Assembly: GCF_001649575.2 (NCBI RefSeq)
Contig: NC_051434.1
Span: forward strand, 20,373,449-20,437,448
DNA: 64,000 nucleotides
Origin: Kryptolebias marmoratus
Lineage: Eukaryota; Chordata; Actinopteri; Cyprinodontiformes; Rivulidae
Reading direction: 5' to 3'
The notes beneath the pieces were generated by a model. It did not search any database and had not been told where the DNA came from. It saw only the letters and a program-made list of their open reading frames with translations. Positions within the stretch are counted from its first letter, which is position 1; every line of letters starts with the position of its first letter. Positions 1-13,200 of the stretch are shown piece by piece. The translations under genes were made by a program, and so were the position numbers.

Positions 1-1146
1 CATATAAACAGTTTCTGTCCAAAACAAGGCAGAGGGGCACATCACATTCTTAGTTTTGGTCATTTTCTATATCCTGTTCATGCAGGATCATTTAGTTATA
101 AAATATATCCTGATGTATGCTCAAACTATGCTTCCAAAATATGGATCTGAATCTGTCTCTTGTTATCATTTTGTCTGGAAGAGAGACAGACAAAACGTGT
201 TATTGTTCCAGTAATCCTTCTCTAAAAAAAACAATGGATCACCTAGTTCATCAGCAAAGTCCTCACTGTCTGTCCCAGTCTAAACTACACCCTAACTATA
301 AAATCCAAACACGCTAAATATCAAAACTCATAACTCATTCCCGCGCTCGCGTTTTTTTTTTGCGCCACCGAACTTCCTTTAATTTTTGCACCTCTTTCTT
401 CTTTTTACTGTAGATTTTTAGTCGCTTGACAGAAAACGTTGAGCCTCGGTCAGATTGGAGAGGAGGGGGTGTTTTTTCAATCGGCTAGGTTGGGGGTGAG
501 ATCGGACGGAGGACGGGGGAGTTTTCTCCCGGTTTTGGTGCTTCTCGCTCTAACGCGCTGAAAATATGACGCAGATTTTCAAAAAAAATATATGTGTCGT
601 GAATAATTTATCATAACTCTGGTTTTCCTTGACCTATCAAGATAAATTAAAAACTGGTGTAAAGCCTGAAGTCTGGACTTTAGAGATAAATTAACACGGA
701 GTCTCTGAGAGGGCGGATATTTTCCGCTAGAGTATTTTAACCCTTTAAGGTCGGCGCACGCTCTGGAGCGGGCATCAACCTTAAAGGGTTAAAGTAGAAG
801 AAATCTAAGCAGAAATATTTAAAAAGTTGAATTTTTAATAAAACAACCAGATAAATGACATAATGGTACGTTTGGCTGTTGTCTAATATTTGTCTTATAA
901 ATTAGGAATCATTAAATGCATGTTAACCACAGAGCAAAGCTGTTATTTTGTGACTTTTTGTTTCTTTTCTGCACTTAAACTAGATGTCTTGGTTGATCTT
1001 AAAATGACAGCAGAATTAATATTTCAAATTTAAAGCCACTACAAAGGAGGAATAATCAAGTCAAAATGGTGCAAAAGAAGAACAGATACAGTATTACAGA
1101 GAAATAGAATCTGAATTACAAATCTTTAGCAGGTTTCTGTATTTAC
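1..1146. other. abcf1 intron 15, partial
   Basis: No coding sequence is recognised. The only structured item is the short TTAA-flanked palindrome at 737-792. A G-rich, CpG-containing stretch occupies about 330-560. Confidence 0.5.
737..792. mobile_element. piggyBac-like mini-palindrome flanked by TTAA
   Basis: TTAA (737-740) is followed by CCCTTTAAGGT (741-751); a 26-bp centre; then ACCTTAAAGGG (778-788) and TTAA (789-792). The 11-bp arms are exact inverted copies and the TTAA duplications match piggyBac-type target sites and CCC-starting termini. At 56 bp it is far too short to encode anything; it may be a deletion remnant or a chance palindrome. Confidence 0.45.
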
Positions 1147-1295
1147 CTGGCAAGGGAAACTCTCATTCTCCACCCTCCCGAGAACCTTTTGGTGGGTCTG
1201 TTCTGCATCTCAGGGGTAAATGACAGACCAGCCAGGATTCGTCTGGCCTTTGCTTCAGCTGCTGCAGCTCCAATTGCTCTTAGCTCTTCATAGAC
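1147..1295 (-). CDS. abcf1: abcf1 exon 15 (ABC signature motif)
   Basis: 149 nt, residues 396-445, [19 protein letters not shown] then [13 protein letters not shown], the ABC signature of domain 1 (residues 433-445). Acceptor GTCAG, donor GTAAAT. The next exon, which should begin ALF and contain Walker B, is not in the window. Confidence 0.97.
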
Positions 1296-4200
1296 CTGAC
1301 AAAAAGGAGAAGAATTGATAAAGAAACAGCGTGCAGTCAGATGATCAGATATACCACAAACAAAAACACTATTCTAACAATATAAACCTGTATACTGAAA
1401 GGCCAAACCGTAGGTGAGAACACCGGACTTGTCAACATTTTCGGTTTGCACGAGATTGACTAAACAGCACATTTTGAAGTCTAAAGTAGAGATTTGAAAA
1501 CAGAAATTGGGTTTAACTGTTCAAAAAAAAAAAAAAAAACTAACTAAATCCAATCAAAGGAAAACATTTTACTAAATCAGCATCCTGTTGGAGACAATGC
1601 AGAGGACAAGAAACAAATCATTACCACATATTTTAGACATGCCCGCAAACACCAACGTTAAACGAGTGGTTCGATATCATATTTGATACCTTTAAGGTAG
1701 AGAGTAACATTTAATATCAGATTACAACAAGACAAATTTGAGGAAAAATGGAGTAGGTGGATTGAGTTTATCATAACTATAAAAGGGACGACTTTGTTTA
1801 ATTTTGATGTAGATGGTGATTGTGTTGTTCTTTCATTTCTGTATCTATACTGATGTACATCAATGGCACACCCCTCGAGTTACATGTTACCTTTAAGTGT
1901 CATTTTCGCACGAACACAAACTTTGATAGTAAAAAAAAAAAAAAAAAACAACAACCACTCCTTTGCCACTCCTATCCTCATTTAGATTTTATTCTACAAA
2001 AACACCCCAGATTAATGGATTAAAAAAAAAAAAAGAAAAACGTTTTAAATTACTTTAAAAATATAAAACTGAAAAGTGGTGTGTGCATATGTATTCGCCC
2101 CCTTTGCTTTGAAGCCCTCAGAATTACCTTCAGAAGCCACATAATTATTTGTTAAATAATTATGTGAGGGATATGTCTCTAATGGTCTCAGTATATATCC
2201 ACCTGATCCACCAGATCCACCAGAATCAGCACCAGTTCATCACCTGTAAGTAGTCAGGTCTACCACCAGTGAAACGACCTCATGATGACCAAGAAACTCT
2301 CCACACAGGTCAGAGACAAAGTTGTGGAAAAGTACAGATCAGGACTGGGTTATAAAAAATATCCCAAACCGTGAAGATCCCACAGAGGTCCGTTAGATTA
2401 TGAGAAACTACGAGGACAGGGTTTTCCATCAAAACTCACAACATGATATGGAGGGCTTTAATCAAGAGAAAAATCCAAGAGACCAAAGATAACCCTGATG
2501 GAGCTGAGCAGCTCTTCTACAGACATGGGAGGATCAGTCTGTAGGACCACTAAAAGCTGCAAGAAGATTCTGGAAGACTCCAGTGAGGGTTTTATGAAGA
2601 GCAGCCAGAAAAAAAAAAAAACAAAACGCCAGACTGTTTTGGATTACTTCCACATGTCGAAAAAAGTGCTGTGGTGAGGTGAGACCAAACTCAAACTTTT
2701 GGGCCATCAAGAACACCATGTTTGAGGCAAATCTACAACCTCTCATTATGCGGAAGACACCATTCCCACAGTAGAGCAAGGTGGTGGTAGCATCATGCTG
2801 TGGGAATTGTTTTCATCAGCAGGGACTGAGAAAGCTGTTGGAGTCTTCCAGAGATCTGAGACTGGGACAGAGGTCCACCTTCCAGCAGGAGAACCAGGTA
2901 AAGGTCCTGGAATGATCCAGTTGAAACCCAGACCTCAGTCCAACTGAGAAGCTCTAGTTTGGTTTAAGGATTGTTGAACACAACCAGCACCATCCAAACC
3001 TGAAGGAGCTGCAGACGTTTGGTCAGGAAGAACAGAGAAAACCTCCAGGTTAGATGGAACAAAATCACGGAGACAAACCTGAAGAGATTTGATACTTAAT
3101 ACAAATAATATTGAGTTTTGGAGGCTGAATACATAGGAATGCATCATTTTTTTATTTTATATTTTTTCATTAAAACATGTATTTTCCTCCCCATTTTCAC
3201 TTTAATCTTCATTAATCTGAAGTATTTTTGTAGAAATACTACTTATAAATAAATTAAAATTCTAATTAAACTCCAGGTTGAAAGACAACAAAAAAAGATC
3301 ACCAAGAGGGATGAATACTTTTTCAAGGCACTATAAAGTATTTACCTTGTCTAGTCTCTCGATCACACTGTCCTCTCCTTTCTCCAGACGAGCCTGAAGC
3401 TGTTTTTCTTCCTCTAAGAGTTTCAGACGGCGGGTGTCAGCCTTTAGTACAGCCTGTACTGCTGGTGTGTCATCGGCCACCACCTCTAAGAGAAGCAAGA
3501 GCAACATGGGCGTACATAAAACAAGTCTGTAGTAGAGAAGATGAAGGACACACCGGAACAGGTCACTCACCTTGTTCGCACAGCAACACATCAATATTGG
3601 GGGGAATACTGAGAGCTCTGTTGGCTATGTGTTTCAGTAATGTGGTCTTTCCTTTACTGAGAGACACAAAAAAGACAGAAAATTCTTATTACTGTGATCA
3701 TCAAGCAAGGTATTACTCTATGATTTTGCACTATGGCTACAAAGACAAATTCCTATTTAAAAACAGACATTGGTTGTTCACCCATGAACCAATCAAACAA
3801 AGTCCAATGACAATACGGGCTTAGATGTTAGAGGACCGCTGCTTCCCACCTACTCACCAGCTTCACTGCTAGTTCAGAGGTGGGTCAGTGGTTTAACAAC
3901 TTCAGCCTCCCATTCCACCTTGGTCATTTTACATGAAGGCTGTTTCGGTGCAACTAGACATAAATCCAACACAGCTAATGGTGTCGGCACCCCTTTCAGG
4001 AAGAAATTAATAATCCCTTGAACATAACCCTTTCAATCTGCACATGAGACACTTTCTTCCTGCTTCTTTGTCGTGTGTGAAATGATATCAATAATAACCC
4101 TGTACGCTGGCATGAGAGGTAAACACACATATTAAATGTCAAAAGTGTGAAGTGGCAGGAAGTGCTCCATTCTAACCATGACGTTGTTCAGACCTGGCAC

Positions 4201-7200
4201 TAATATTTGTTCTGGGCCTTATTGCATCTGGATAGTGCTAAACACAGGTGTGACTGTTCTTAAATATAAATAAATATAAATACAAACAGTTCTTTTTGAA
4301 ACAATACCTAATGGTACCTTCCTCTGCTTCATTAGCGGGTTTTTCAGCTGTAGGACTTGGGGTAAATTAACGTTAATTCAATGCAAGTCCCAACCATGTG
4401 GACATAGTCAATTTTTTTAAGCAAAAAAATAAAATAAACAGGCCATGATCCTAAATCATAAAATGGCAGCTGAGATTAGCGTTTGTTAAGACTGCAAATT
4501 GGTCGTATGTATGTAGCGGTATCTGTTAAATGAGGGGTCCGAGTGATGAGAACAGGGAAAAAAAAAAACCAGAATGGGACTGTGGGGTCAAATAAAAGAA
4601 GAAGAATAAAAACAAAATCAGATTTGTGGAGTGCATTTGATAAAATGCACATTCCTACCAGTGTCTTAACTTATGTTTAAAGGAAAAATGTATTTACCCA
4701 TTTGGTCCAACCAAACCATATCTTCTTCCTGCCACAATCAGGAGGTCAGCGTTGACGAAAAGCTCCTTGCCGTGAGCAGATATGCTGAACCTTTCCAGCT
4801 TAAAGACAAACAACAAATCTTCATGCAACATTTTCAAGACTGTATTTTTTTTTAAGTTGGTTAAAAATACATTAAATGAAGGAATATACTTAAAGACAAA
4901 CTGCCCTCATGCAAAATTCTTATCTAAAATCTTATTGTGGTAAAAAAAGTAACCTTAATATCTGAGGCGTTTTCCAGCATGGCCTGTCTGGACGACATCT
5001 CAGCCTGGGATATGGAGAAATCTCCCTCCAACCCACTCTCAGCACGAACACTTGCAATCTGACGCTCAAACTCCCTCTGAAAAAAAACAAACACACGTCA
5101 TCAGATGAGCCGACAACCTAAAGCAAGATTTATCACATTAGATCTACAAGGAACATTATAGTGATGAGTCTGGCAACATCGATGCATCGGCGCATGTGTC
5201 GAGCTCACAGAGCAAAACCCTGAGTCGATGCGCGGATCGCTATAAGAAAGTGATGTCATTGATACAAGAACTGTTTCCAACTGACACTGACGCGCCAAAC
5301 TGTGTTTATAAGGAAGCGTATCTGCCAATGGGATGCATCTGCCAAAAGAATCTCTGATCTTTTGCGGTTCATCATCAAATTCAGCAAGAATTATGGAGCA
5401 GCCTCAAGCCAAAAGAAAGGTTTCCACCGTATGGGAGCATTTTGGTCTCATATCGGAAAATAAGGTTTTATTCTGGTACTCTCAGTTTCCACTTGATCTA
5501 TCTGGATTCAAATTCATTTCAAAGTGACTCTTAGTTTACTATTCATATTATTTTCTGCAGGTTAAATGTTGCATTTGTTCGACAGAACTTTCCTATTTAA
5601 ACAAAACCACCTCCTCAGTGCTGAGGCATTTTAGCCCAACTCAGGTCTACAGCCATTCTACAACTTAAGGCTAAATATGCCTGCTGCTTTACTGATAATT
5701 AATTACTATTAATTTTCACGTTATGATACATGTTCACACTCTTTATTGACTGCATCTAAAAATATCAAACACATTTCAATTTAAATGAAGATATGAAATA
5801 ATACAATATAAAATACAATGACTTAAATTATATTATTGTATATACTAGGTCAATAAATCAGTGTCAGTTGAGTCTGTCAACTAGGTTGCCTGTAGGGATT
5901 TTTAATGTCCAGCAGGTGTCAGTATTCAGTGACACAGTATCAATAGTTTGACGATGTGTCGAAACGCTTCATGACGCCTCATCTACCCATCACTAGAAAA
6001 TTAAACGTGTTGATTGCAGAAGCAACAAAATTAGTTGGTTTCTATTGCACATTTTTAGAACAACCAATAGATAAAAACTGGTCAAATTAAAAACAAGTAT
6101 TTTCATATTAAACTGGATATTTAAAACAATGCCACAATGCATGAACATTTTAATAAGAAAGAAGATTCAATAATAAATTAATTAAAACCTTAGAAGGAAT
6201 GCATTTTTCCTGCTACCATTCAGTTTTTGTCTAAAATCATCTTATATTGAGAAATGACAGTTGTAGCCATTTTGGTCAAACTTTGAAAAATAAAATTATG
6301 CGTGATCTCATGTTCTATCTCCAGATGTCACGCTCAGACCATGTGCCGTGAGTGACTCTCAGCTACTACTATTACATCAAACTTTAGCTAAATGTCTGTG
6401 TTGGCTAATGTTAATTAGCTGTCTAAGAGCTACAGCTTCACTATGTGGATAATTAATTTGCTGTCATTGGTTTGTCAGGCTGCACAAAGAGAAGAATGAC
6501 AAACAGAACATACTATTCTGTGCAATTAGCACATTTACTTTAGAACTGAAGTTTATATTTTTCTTTAGCTCTTCCATCTTTGTGTAAATCATTTAAAAGA
6601 AAATCCTATTAAAACTAGCATTCATAATCGACTGTCGTCTCCCAGAAAGAAGGTCACAGGCTTGCCTCCAGGTCTTTATGTGTGGAGTTTACATGTTCTC
6701 CCTGTGCATGTGTGGGTTTTCTCCGGGTACTCCAGTTTCCTCCCACAGACCAAAACAATGCATGTTAGCTTAAATGGCAACTCTAAATTGTCTCTAGGTG
6801 TGAGTGAGAGAGTGAATGGTTGTTTGTCTCCATGTGTCCCTGTGATGGACTGGAGACCTGTCCAGGGTGTCCCTCGCCTCTCACACAATGGTCGCTGGAG
6901 AAAGGCATCTTAGTTTTTGGAGACATGTCCTGTGGTCTGATGAAACCAAAATTGAACCGTTTGACCATAATGACCATCGTTAGATTTGGAGGAAACTGGG
7001 GGAAGTTTGCACCATCCCAGCTGTAAAGTACGGGGGCAGCAGCATCATGGTGTGGGGGTGTTTTACTGCAGGAGGAACTGGGGCACTTTACAAAATAAAT
7101 AGCATCATGAGGAAAGAACATTGTGTGGAAATATTGAAGCAATATCTTAAGACATTAACCAGGAAGTTACAGTTTGGACACAAATGTGTCTTCAAATGGA

Positions 7201-10200
7201 CAACGTCCCTCAGCAGACTGCCCGATTAGTTATAAAGACAACAAAGTCAGTGTTTGAAAGTGCACTGATCTCAGTCCCATCAAAAATTTGTGGGCAGAGC
7301 TGAAAAGCTGTGTGTGAACGAGGCCTATAAACCCGAGTTCTGTCAGGAGGAACAGGACAAAATTCCAGCAAATTATTGTAAAAAGTCAAAACGTTTGACC
7401 CAAGACATACAGTTTAAAGGCAACACTACTAAATACTAAGAAAATAAATGGAAACTTGTGACATTGAAATAGGGGAAAAAAATATCTCTCTCAATAATCA
7501 GGCATTTAGCAAATAGAAATAATTTTGGGAATCCTAACTGACCTAAATCTGGAAAGGTTTAGTCTGATTTAGTGTCAGACAATGAGATACAAAAAGTGTT
7601 TTGTTTTTCTTAATTTTAAATTAAATTTTTTAAAATCTGACAAGCCATCTTACGTCTGTTTGCAATCATGACATCCTATACTTTGTGTCGTACACCAGGT
7701 GTCCTTTCTACCACAACCTGGGCTCAAACCTGCAGCCTCAGGATTACAAAACCGCGCAGCGTTGACCACCAAGCTACTGCAGCACCCCTCAACCATTCCT
7801 ATAGTCTATAGATAATTTTCTTACTTTTTCTAACAAATAAATGAGCAAATGTACAGCAATTACCTCCTTTTTTTTCTTCTTCTTCTCCTTTTTGCTGAGA
7901 TTAGCGTACGGGTCGCCCGGTACCTGCTTGGCCTGATCTGCAATTACATCCTCAGCACTCTGTCAGCCAAAGGGAGAAGAGTGAACAAGTGTGCACAATC
8001 AGGTAAGACAAGGGTTGTCGAAAAATAAAAACGAAAGAAAAAGAAAACCGTTAGCATCAACTAAACTTTAGTACCTAGACATTCACTCAGTCAGTGCCAG
8101 CAGCATTGTGTTCATGCTCAGTTGTTACAGCAGACGCACAGACAGCTCTTCATTGTTAGTTTTCACCAACATCAAACTCAAACTGTTTTATTGTTACAAT
8201 CGTTTATTCTGCAACCGCTTTAAAAAGAGAGAATTACAGAAACATACTCTGATGCTTTTTCTTTACTCTGGGGAAGCTGTCAGACTGGCTTCTTGGATCA
8301 TTTATTGTCTGTGCTCTTCATATATCGCCTGGTATGACTGCTCAGATCATCTGTGCTTAATTCTGTAGAAACACTTTACTGGTTACTGCTGTCTCCAAAC
8401 ACATGAAACAAACAGCATGAATGAACACAAAAAACTCTTTAGGCCCTCTCAATCCTTTCTTTCATGTCAGCCATGTTGAATTTCTTTACTCAGGTATTTT
8501 TTTTCTCTGAGACGTAGAAGTGGGCCAGCCTGCAGTAAATTAGGCTAAACTCCTCTGTTTGAAATAAACTACTATAAATGTGAAAAGAAGAGTGCAAGAT
8601 AAAAAAAAAAAATTCCACTGAAATTTAACAACCAATCTGGGTACAGATTGGTTTCATTCGATCCAGATCAGACTCTGTCACCTTTGGGGATGGCTGTTCT
8701 AGACCGTAAAATGGAAAGCAAACATACCATCATCATATCACCGCCATCTTCCTCCTCTTCGTCCTCCTCCTCATCACACATGCTCTGTGATCGCTCATCT
8801 GGTTTTCCTTTCTATGAGCCAAAAAACCCCACAAGATGGGAAAAGGTGTGCAAAGGGGAATAAATGGGAAAACAAAAACACATGTCAGCACTTCCTGTGC
8901 CTCATACCAAGTGAAACTGATGTAGCAAATGCATGAGTACTACTTTCAGATGAACATACAAAATATCTAAAAAAAAGACAAAACTCAAAATGTAACCTAA
9001 CCTAACCTACGTGTTTTAGTCAAAAAGATCCAAAATCAGAGGAAATTACTGTTTACCACCTGTGATTCTCATTCAGGGGTTTTGTCCTATGGTTGTGGCA
9101 CACAAAGCCCAAGTATGAAAAAGCTGTACAGCAGGCACCACTTAAGCTTCTTTTTTATTCATGTTTAGATTTTTAGCAGCACCCACCTTCGACTTTGCTT
9201 CAGCCTTGTTGGTCTTCTTTGCATGTTTCTCTTGAGAGTCATCCACGTCAGCCTCATCCTCTTCATCGGACCTTGCCTAACAATAAACGCAAACTACTAT
9301 AAGTAAGGTTTTGGAATAGTTTGGAAATGACCTTTGACCCTTTTCCAGATTGATGAGCAGCAACAGCTGCTTCTCTAAGGTCATTGCTGATGTCTTTCCA
9401 CCTTGGCATTGTGTTAACACACAGCTGTACGCTCCAGAGCAGCAAACTGACTAAACTCCTGCTTTTATAGAGCTGATGATCAGTTCATCAATACATTTGA
9501 TCAGCAGCTCCTGGCTGATCCTGAACCTCTTAAATCCTTTGGAGGCAGCAAGACTGGACTCAGTTTTTACACAGCTTTTACACAACTTTTACATTTTGGC
9601 TTCATTTTTTTTTAATAAATAATAACATGGTGGAACTTGTTTGTATGTTTTCTAAGATAAGAATGAAATCATTTTAGAAACTGGGATCGACCCAGTCAGT
9701 TTTATTATGTCTTGATCTGTAAAACCCTAAAACGTAAAAGGAGGGTGGACTTTCTTCTCCCCCCTGACTGTATGTGTTGCACGATGGCAAAGTTGAGCTA
9801 TACTGAGCTGAGCGGAAAATAGAGTGCAGTGTGCCACTGATCATGCCATCCTGAAAATTGTCTAAGTTAAAAGAATTTTAACAGATTGAAGTTTCTGTGT
9901 GTTTGTGTGCATTTACAAATCAAAGTGAACGACTGACCTAACAAAGCAGATATCCATAATTCATTTCTTCTAAGCTAAAACAAACACTGCAGCTATCAAG
10001 CATGACATTTGTCCTTTTCACAATGAACGGTTAAAAAAAATCTTAAATGACATTTTTTTCTAAAACAAATAACTTCACCTTTTCTAATCATGTGTACTGG
10101 GATTTCTGCTCCAAATACCCACAGTACATTCTTTCTATCTAGAATGAACATTGTAGATATCTCAAATCTTACCAGAAGACACATTTCTGACCTCTACAAT

Positions 10201-13200
10201 CCCAGTGTGTTACTGTCGTAAAGTAACAACGTCTTGGTTTGAGATCATTTGCAATTAATCTAACAGAAAGAAGTCGAAATGACAGAATTGCTGGCAAAAG
10301 AAACTAATGGAAAGAAATAATCTGGGACTTGCCTTCACCTTCCTGAACTTGGAGTTCTCTTTTTTCTTCCCCCTCTCTACCTCCTGTTTTAAAAACACAG
10401 CACAGAAAAAACAACAACTTAAAAACCTTTATTCACAAGGCGGGAAAAGCTCTTGCAAATACACAAACATTATCAAGCTGCACATTCTTGTTCTCTCTGA
10501 TATTTTAGCAAGTTTAGTTACTGTACTCTAAGCGCTGTGGAGCAGTGGTTAATGCTGCTGCCTCACAGCACAGAGGTCCCTGCTCAGTACTGCCTGGGGA
10601 CTTTGTGTATGGAGTCTGCAAGTTCTCCCTGCGCATGCATGGGCTTCTCCGGGTACTCCGGTTTCCTCCCACAGACTAAAAACATACATGTTAGCTTCAT
10701 CGGTAAATCTAAATTGTCCCTAGGTACGAGTGAGCGTGAATGGTTGTCACCACATGTCTCTTTGACCGTCCGGTGACCTGTCCAGGAAGTATCATCAATT
10801 CCTTGTTTCTCGACATATAAACAGATCAGAGTTATTGTAGGCAGGACCAAAAATGTCCCTACTACCAATAAATACCAGATTATTATTTCAGGTCATGTTA
10901 TATTTTACAGACATTGTGATAAAATGTGATATAGCTGTAGCTGAGAGTCATTCACAACACATACTGTACTTCAAACGTACAAGATATTTGCTTAAAACTT
11001 TAGCATTAACTGTTGAAGTCAACCCTGTTTGTATTTTACCAAAATATGTTGTGAACCACTCGACGGATTGTAATGATCGTGACGTCTCACAATGTTGCAT
11101 GAGATCGCGCATCAAGTTATTTTCAGGGTGTCGCGGCCTTCTACTTTCCAACCAAAACTTTCCAGATAAGGCCGTGGGTGGCAACAGGTAGTTTTGGTTG
11201 GAAACTAGAAGGCCGCGACATTTAAGTCAAAAAATCATTTAACAAAACCTTCCGTCCTCACACCACACATTTGTCAAACAAAAAGCCTTCTCCACCACAC
11301 CCACCAGTGTGTTCTTAATCACCCACTAATGGGAGGGTCCAAAATTTACAAAAATAATCTAAACAATTCCAAATATAAAAATTAATTACAGATCATGATT
11401 CCAAAACTAACTAAAGTGTATTCTAACTGCCCAAATTAAGACATTAAATTAATAAAACTTGTACAAAAGGTTAAACATAAATGGCCACAACACAGGGTTT
11501 GATCAAATCGGCCAACCTGCCTCTTTTGGAGGTTTATCTTCATCATCCAAATCTTCTTCCTCATCTTCGTCGCTCTGCCCTTGGCTGAGAGCAGCAAAGA
11601 TGTTACCACCCTAAAAGACACGAAAGACGCTTTCAAAACATCAGGAGGACAGCGAGGGCGTTTGGTGTGCCTGTGGAGCGCTGACAAACCTTTTTGCTTC
11701 CTTTGCTGGTGATGACTGTAAAAACAAAGACACTAATTCAATAATTATTCACATAAGACAAAAAGGACTTTCTAATGGCAGGCAGTAGTCTTGAAACGTC
11801 ATACCTGGCTCATCTTCTTCTTCATCACTCGCTTGCACAGAGAACTTTTCCAGCGTCAGCCTTACATCATCATCCTTCTCATCTGCAACTGTGCCTTTTC
11901 CTTTCTTAGGTTCTTTCTTCCTTTTCTGAGGTTGAAAACAGCACATTTATTTGTCAAAAAGCTAATAAATGCAAATAAATAAAAGATCTGATGGATCACC
12001 CCGAAGAGAGCCAGTAGTACCAAAGGTAAGGGTAACTTTAAAAGCTGAGTTGGAAGCAGTCACTGAGGAAGTGCAACTAAAGGAAAGAAGTGCTGTTCAG
12101 GACAGCTTTGTTTCTGGTTGGCTTTCCATTTTTACTTTTTAATGACACAGACAATAAATCATCATGTTACCAAATACAACTCTCAGGATTTGTTGTGCTG
12201 ATATAAAGAAAAAAATATATAAAAAATGAACACATGGGCTTAAAAAAGGAACACAATGAGACAATAATTACCTTATGGTTTAACTAAAGCCTTGCCCACA
12301 CGGAAACACTTTTTATTTCAAACTTCACTGTTTGCTGCTGTCTCTGAGGCTTGACACAGGGATGAAATGATTAAAAAAAACCTTTGCTGTTTCGCTGTTC
12401 CTGTGTGGACGGGGCCTAAAAATTGAACTTATTGTAAACATAAAGGTAAATAACACCGTACCGTTTGCACCAAAACTCAACATGCATTACTGAAAGCTTA
12501 CACAGACTTCCGGTTTAAAGAGAACGTTAGGAATATAATCAACTTTTCTTATCCACCAATACATAAGTTTCCATCATGGCAGAGCAAAGTCATGGTGTGC
12601 ATCACGCACACTGGTTTTCTACCAAAGAGGTTCTATTGTTGGTGCTGGTACCTACCTGGTTCTAAAACAACAGTTTGGTTTTCAACAAACTGCTTTAAGC
12701 CACGTCACTTAAAAGGGATAGTTTAGACATTCTGAAGTGGGGGTTTTGTGTAAAGCTGTCAATCCTAGCTAACATCATGATTTGATTATTTTTCTGTGCA
12801 AAATTTGATGCATCTAGAAACGCATCTCAGCGTGTTGCCTCCTCTGGCTTGTATCACGCATAGCCCACTTTTGTAGTAATGATTAAAATGTAATATTTAG
12901 ACCTCAAAAAAAAAAAAAAAAAAAAAAATCAGGCATTTGTTTTAATATTTTTCTTTCAGTCCCAGAGTCTGACTGACACTCCTGAGTGTAGTTACTCCCA
13001 AGGAAGTGGAGCAAAGTATACTCAGGGTATATCTAATTGTTTTTTCAGTCATTAAGGAGCAATTTACTTTCGGATGTGCATGTTATTCTCTAGTGAGTTA
13101 CAGGTGAGCTGTTCTCTCCATCCACTCGCTGACCTGATAAAACTAATTCTGAAGTATTAAGATGTAGAAATATCCTGATACATTTTGGGTCGAAAAAAAA

